Part shown: positions 5,776-8,389 of the stretch, piece after piece | Position numbering within the stretch: the stretch's first letter is position 1 | Layout: each line of letters opens with the position of its first letter | From: Metaruminococcus_A sp900762715 | GTDB taxonomy: Bacteria; Bacillota; Clostridia; Oscillospirales; Ruminococcaceae | Direction of reading: 5' to 3' | DNA length: 8,389 nucleotides | Assembly (NCBI GenBank): GCA_048204295.1 | Contig: DBFBLF010000073.1 | Span: 1 to 8,389 of the forward strand | Program-made: the position numbers and the translations under genes | Notes under the pieces: generated by a model | Told to the model about the DNA's origin: nothing | The model's input: the letters and a program-made list of their open reading frames with translations, nothing else | The model's database searches: none

Positions 5776-6717
5776 TTGCAGGCAGAACATTTTTTTAAAA
5801 AACCACTCAACATTTTTCTCATTGCCGTTTTATGTACCCTTCTCTGGGGAAGTGCGTTTCCCGGCGTTAAAATAGGGTATGAGCTTTTGGAGATCGCAAC
5901 CGACGATCTCGCGTCAAAAATTTTATTCGCAGGCTGCCGCTTTGGGTTGGCGGGCGTTTTTACCCTTCTTTTCGCCGTTGCCTCAGAACGGAAGTTTGTA
6001 TTCCCTACCCGGAAAAATATTGGCGGTATCACGCTGGTCGGCCTGATTCAGACCACGTTGCAGTACATTTTTTTCTATATTGGGCTGAGTTACACTACCG
6101 GGGTCAAAGGTTCAATTCTCAACGCGACTTCCACTTTTATGATTGTCGTGCTCGCCCACTTCGCCTATAAGGACGACAAAATTACAGCCAAAAAAGCTGC
6201 CGGCTGTTTTCTCGGTTTTGCAGGCGTTATTATGGTAAACCTGGGCGGGGACGGATTCGCAGGATTTTCTTTTCTGGGGGAAGGGTGCATCCTTCTTTCA
6301 GCCCTGACCTTTGCGCTCGGCTCCCTTGTAAGCAAAAACGTGGCGGCAAAGGGGACGCCCGTCACCATCACCGCCTACCAGCTGATGATTGGCGGCGCGG
6401 CGCTGATCCTGATCGGGCTTGTCTTCGGCGGACGGATTACCATTCCAAGCATTGAAGCCCTCCTGCTGTTTTTATACCTTGCCCTCCTCTCCTCTGTTGC
6501 CTTCGCGCTCTGGACGGCGCTGCTTAAGTACAACCCCGTGGGAAAAATCAGTATCTTCAACTTTCTTACCCCCGTTTTCGGAAGCATCTTGTCGGTGCTC
6601 TTTTTACCCGACCAGGGGTTTAACATCAACATCGTTTTCGCGCTGATTCTGGCCTGTGCCGGGATCATCCTTGTAAACCGTGACAAACCGGCCGTAAAAA
6701 AAGAGAGAAGCACATGA
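5776..6717 (+). CDS. EamA/DMT-family permease
   Basis: The 313-residue integral membrane protein has the duplicated EamA architecture of the drug/metabolite transporter superfamily, ten predicted helices in two repeats (about 12-155 and 165-300). The first repeat opens with the typical 'LLWGSAFPGVKIG' (22-34). The second contains 'LSSVAFALWTALLKYNPVGKISIFNFLTPVFGSILSVLFL' features: a helix ending in ALW, then the N-P-V-G turn and the 'FLTPVFG' helix. The tail after 301 is short, basic and cytoplasmic. Family members usually export amino acids or other small metabolites, but the substrate cannot be deduced. The start is TTG at 5776: no ATG or GTG lies near it, and GGAG sits 9 bases upstream under a strong promoter. 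It is divergent from the helical-bundle gene and appears to be transcribed alone. Confidence 0.92.
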   Translation: MQAEHFFKKPLNIFLIAVLCTLLWGSAFPGVKIGYELLEIATDDLASKILFAGCRFGLAGVFTLLFAVASERKFVFPTRKNIGGITLVGLIQTTLQYIFFYIGLSYTTGVKGSILNATSTFMIVVLAHFAYKDDKITAKKAAGCFLGFAGVIMVNLGGDGFAGFSFLGEGCILLSALTFALGSLVSKNVAAKGTPVTITAYQLMIGGAALILIGLVFGGRITIPSIEALLLFLYLALLSSVAFALWTALLKYNPVGKISIFNFLTPVFGSILSVLFLPDQGFNINIVFALILACAGIILVNRDKPAVKKERST

Positions 6718-6922
6718 TTCCAGTATACCAGCGGCGGAAAGCGGCATTCCCGGCCTGACCCGGGTTCAGGATAAAGCCTTTTTTGCGAAGATGTTTTTGC
6801 CTACGGCAGTAAAAAAGCGTCTGCCGGGTAATTGGGATCAAAACCGGCAGCAACGTTGAAGCCGGGCCTTTTGAAAAGGCGATCAGCCGTTAAACAGTAA
6901 ATTAGGAAATGAGGCGTATCAT
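6718..6922 (+). other. 205-base non-coding region with competing hairpins
   Basis: No open frame with a ribosome binding site is visible between the permease stop and the next start. CCTGA (6754-6758) can pair with TCAGG (6766-6770), followed 8 bases later by T6 (6779-6784), a weak possible terminator for the permease. CGGCAG (6804-6809) and CCGGCAG (6844-6850) compete for the same CTGCCGG (6821-6827). CCGGC (6844-6848) can also pair with GCCGG (6861-6865). A 15-base palindrome, GCCTTTTGAAAAGGC, sits at 6866-6880. I do not recognise any known riboswitch class. The layout may be an attenuator or operator for the glycosidase-like gene, or may be chance in a GC-rich spacer. Confidence 0.4.
6866..6880. 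repeat. 15-base palindrome upstream of the GH-like gene
   Basis: GCCTTTTGAAAAGGC is a perfect inverted repeat with arms of 7 bases and a central G. It includes a TTGAAA that resembles a -35 hexamer, but no good -10 lies 16-18 bases downstream. It is too tight to be an efficient RNA hairpin, so a protein-binding site is the more natural reading. It ends 42 bases before the start codon. Confidence 0.4.
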
Positions 6923-8179
6923 ATGGGAACCACTCACCTGACCATCCAAAACGATCAATTTTACATCAATGGAAAGCCATCCTACAGCGAAATTCCGAAT
7001 TCCCCCTGTGCCGGGCTTTTAATGAACGCCCGTTTTATCCAGGGCGTGTTTGACGATAAAACCGACGCCGCCCGGTTCAACCGGTTCGGCCGTATTTTTG
7101 ACCCGGACCGGAATACCGATGACTTGATTGCGGCGCTCCCCCAATGGCATGCTGCCGGCCTTCGGGCCTTTACAGTAGGTTTTCAGGGCGGCGGCCCCTG
7201 CTTTACCACCGACGCGCGCACCATAAACGCCAACCCCTTTTCAGAAGACGGAAAAACGGTTGACCCCGCCTGCTTAAACCGGTTGGAACGCCTTCTCCAC
7301 GCCGCTGACGATCTTGGCATGGTGGTGATTGTCAGCTATTTCTACATGGCGCAGTGCCGTTTCTTCAAAACCGACGATGCGGTGAGAAACGCTGTGCGCG
7401 CCGCATCCGCCTGGCTCAAAAGCACCGGGTACCAAAATGTGATTATCGAGGTGGAAAACGAATACGATATCCCCGGATTCCCCCGCCCCGCCGTTCTGAC
7501 CGAGCCCGCAGGGATCGCAGAACTGATCGGGATTGCGCGGGAGGCGTCCGGCGGGCTTCCCTGCGGGTGCAGCGAAACGGGCGGGCATTTCACCCCCGAG
7601 GTCGCTGAGGCCTCCGACGTGATCCTCATCCACGGCAACAGTCTGACCGCACAAGAGTATTACGAGCTAATCAAAAAAGCAAAGGAAATTCATCCCGCCC
7701 GCCCCATTCTCTGCAATGAGGATTCCCCGGCAATCAGCCGGCTGGACGTCTCAGTACGAGAGGGCGTTTCCTGGGGGTATTACAACAACTTTACCAAGCA
7801 GGAGCCGCCGGCCGACTGGGGAATTACGTCCGGGCAGGACGCGTTTTTTGCCCAGAGGATGGCGATTGCCTGCGGAATTGAAAAAACGCCGCACAACCGC
7901 CCCAAGGAGCTTTATTTGCAGGGGTTGGAACCGGGCTGTCGTCTGGATGGCAAGTGCTGGATCTCCCTTGCTTCACTTTACCCGGAACTGATTGAACGGG
8001 TGGATTTTTACAGGAACGGCGAATTGATCGACCGGATTTACGAAGAACCGTTTTTGGTCAATTACCAGCGCACCTGGCTCCATGCCCCAGTGGAAAATGT
8101 AACCTTGGGCGAACAGTTTAAAGCGGTCGCCTACTTCCGGGACGGCACGATTTGCGAAGTCGTAGAAACAGTGAAATGA
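6923..8179 (+). CDS. Cytoplasmic GH-A-like TIM-barrel protein with C-terminal Ig-like domain
   Basis: The 418-residue protein opens with a short strand pair ('HLTIQNDQFYINGKPSY', 5-21), the 'what I find and how it looks' edge common to clan GH-A glycosidases. A probable TIM barrel covers about 25-320. 'IIEVENEYD' (174-182) gives a strand ending in Asn-Glu, the usual acid/base pair (N179-E180). 'PILCNEDSP' (261-269) offers E266 as the nucleophile at the end of a later strand. The C-terminal part (about 328-418), with 'VDFYRNGELIDRIYEEPF', looks like an Ig-like beta-sandwich. There is no signal peptide or anchor, so any substrate would be an imported oligosaccharide or glycoside. GAGG (6911-6914) lies 8 bases before the ATG. 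The family number is not recognised. The clan assignment is inferred from motif spacing, and a non-catalytic barrel is possible. Confidence 0.78.
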   Translation: MGTTHLTIQNDQFYINGKPSYSEIPNSPCAGLLMNARFIQGVFDDKTDAARFNRFGRIFDPDRNTDDLIAALPQWHAAGLRAFTVGFQGGGPCFTTDARTINANPFSEDGKTVDPACLNRLERLLHAADDLGMVVIVSYFYMAQCRFFKTDDAVRNAVRAASAWLKSTGYQNVIIEVENEYDIPGFPRPAVLTEPAGIAELIGIAREASGGLPCGCSETGGHFTPEVAEASDVILIHGNSLTAQEYYELIKKAKEIHPARPILCNEDSPAISRLDVSVREGVSWGYYNNFTKQEPPADWGITSGQDAFFAQRMAIACGIEKTPHNRPKELYLQGLEPGCRLDGKCWISLASLYPELIERVDFYRNGELIDRIYEEPFLVNYQRTWLHAPVENVTLGEQFKAVAYFRDGTICEVVETVK

Positions 8180-8183
8180 AACA

Positions 8184-8200
8184 GGCGGCGGATCGGCGCC
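8184..8200 (+). repeat. Weak hairpin in the convergent spacer
   Basis: GGCG (8184-8187) can pair with CGCC (8197-8200), followed by GGTCTTTCTATT. This is too short and lacks a clean T tract, so it is at best a feeble terminator for the GH-like gene. The spacer between the two convergent stop codons is only 28 bases. Confidence 0.25.
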
Positions 8201-8207
8201 GGTCTTT

Positions 8208-8389
8208 CTATTCCTCTGCCAAATTAATGAGATCAAGCCCTTTCTGCTGTGCATACCCGACAGTATAAACAGTACCGCCCTGCTTTTTGGTGCAATAACA
8301 AACACAGACGGAACTGCCTTCTACCAGAAGGCGGTTCCGTTTTTGCATACAGCCCTGTACGTATTTGTCAGAGATAAATACTATTTGAT
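8208..8389 (-). CDS. YpsA-like SLOG family protein, C-terminal part (5' end outside the window)
   Basis: Reading the minus strand from 8387 gives 59 uninterrupted codons ending in TAG at 8210-8208, with no start codon in sight, so this is the 3' end of a gene entering from the right. The peptide runs from 'QIVFISDKYVQGCMQKRNR' (1-19) through 'SSVCVCYCTKKQGGTVYTVGYA' features (25-46) to 'KGLDLINLAEE' (49-59). The 'SDxYxxGCMxxRNR', 'GGTxYTVxYA' and 'KGLxxINL' phrases are those I recall from the C-terminal half of YpsA/DUF1273-type SLOG-domain proteins: the Rossmann-like nucleotide-binding fold related to DprA and LOG. The role is unproven; the SLOG fold generally binds nucleotides or derivatives. 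It converges on the GH-like gene. The reading frame is near certain; the family is a recollection. Confidence 0.75.
   Translation of the reverse strand, partial: QIVFISDKYVQGCMQKRNRLLVEGSSVCVCYCTKKQGGTVYTVGYAQQKGLDLINLAEE
8308..8344 (+). terminator. Terminator-like hairpin inside the SLOG coding sequence
   Basis: Bases 8308-8322 pair with 8326-8340 (15 bp with a single G-U) around a 3-base loop, followed by TTTT (8341-8344). On the plus strand this has full intrinsic-terminator form, yet it lies within codons of the convergent SLOG gene. It could stop transcripts running out of the GH-like gene, whose own 3' spacer lacks a good terminator. Confidence 0.5.

Noticed and set aside
6755..6778. 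A T-loop-like GGGTTCAGG suggesting a tRNA between the permease and GH-like genes
   Set aside because: No acceptor, D or anticodon stem can be built around it and there is no complete cloverleaf.
7274..7654. A 126-codon minus-strand frame opposite the GH-like gene
   Set aside because: It is a shadow of the real frame in GC-rich DNA with no ribosome binding site and no family features.
1..8389. A defence island, mobile element or CRISPR array
   Set aside because: No transposase, integrase, nuclease, toxin-antitoxin pair, spaced direct repeats or attachment-site duplication was seen; the genes look like ordinary chromosomal metabolism.

Overview
The window reads as an ordinary chromosomal stretch from a moderately GC-rich (a little over half G+C by eye) member of the Firmicutes class Clostridia, most likely Oscillospirales/Ruminococcaceae-like. 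Four things point there: AGGAGG-type ribosome binding sites, perfect Rho-independent terminators, small clostridial families (a DUF6774-like protein, a YwlG/UPF0340 protein, a YpsA-like SLOG protein) and a possible forespore-sigma promoter. The lineage is inferred from gene families, not from any marker gene. No tRNA, rRNA, CRISPR array, insertion sequence or phage gene is visible.

Layout, left to right. A small DUF6774-like gene (4-198, +) is followed by a YbjQ-family gene (264-575, +) with its own sigma-A promoter and terminator. Next is a gamma-glutamyltranspeptidase-fold gene (689-2311, +). It keeps the autoprocessing threonine but has lost the residues that hold the gamma-glutamyl group, so it is probably an amidohydrolase or acylase of another specificity. 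A 20-bp perfect bidirectional terminator (2318-2362) separates it from a convergent minus-strand cluster. Read from right to left, that cluster is a YwlG/UPF0340 protein (5116-4565), a classical short-chain dehydrogenase (4549-3788) and a hexokinase-fold sugar kinase (3713-2370). Upstream of it lies a separate minus-strand gene for a small helical-bundle protein (5648-5220), closed by a 23-bp perfect terminator stem.

The intergenic region 5649-5775 is divergent. It carries a strong sigma-A promoter for an EamA/DMT permease (5776-6717, +, TTG start). A 205-base non-coding stretch with several mutually exclusive short hairpins then precedes a gene for a cytoplasmic clan GH-A-like TIM-barrel protein with a C-terminal Ig-like domain (6923-8179, +). 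The right edge holds the 3' part of a convergent minus-strand gene (8389-8208) encoding the C-terminus of a YpsA-like SLOG protein. It has no start codon inside the window and is easy to miss.

Functionally the genes look like unlinked housekeeping and accessory metabolism: amide hydrolysis, a sugar kinase with an oxidoreductase, metabolite export and a glycosidase-like enzyme. I see no coherent defence or mobile system. The points most worth following are the altered active site of the GGT-fold enzyme, the unassigned kinase and glycosidase-like proteins, the structured leader at 6718-6922, and the terminator-like hairpin buried inside the SLOG coding sequence.
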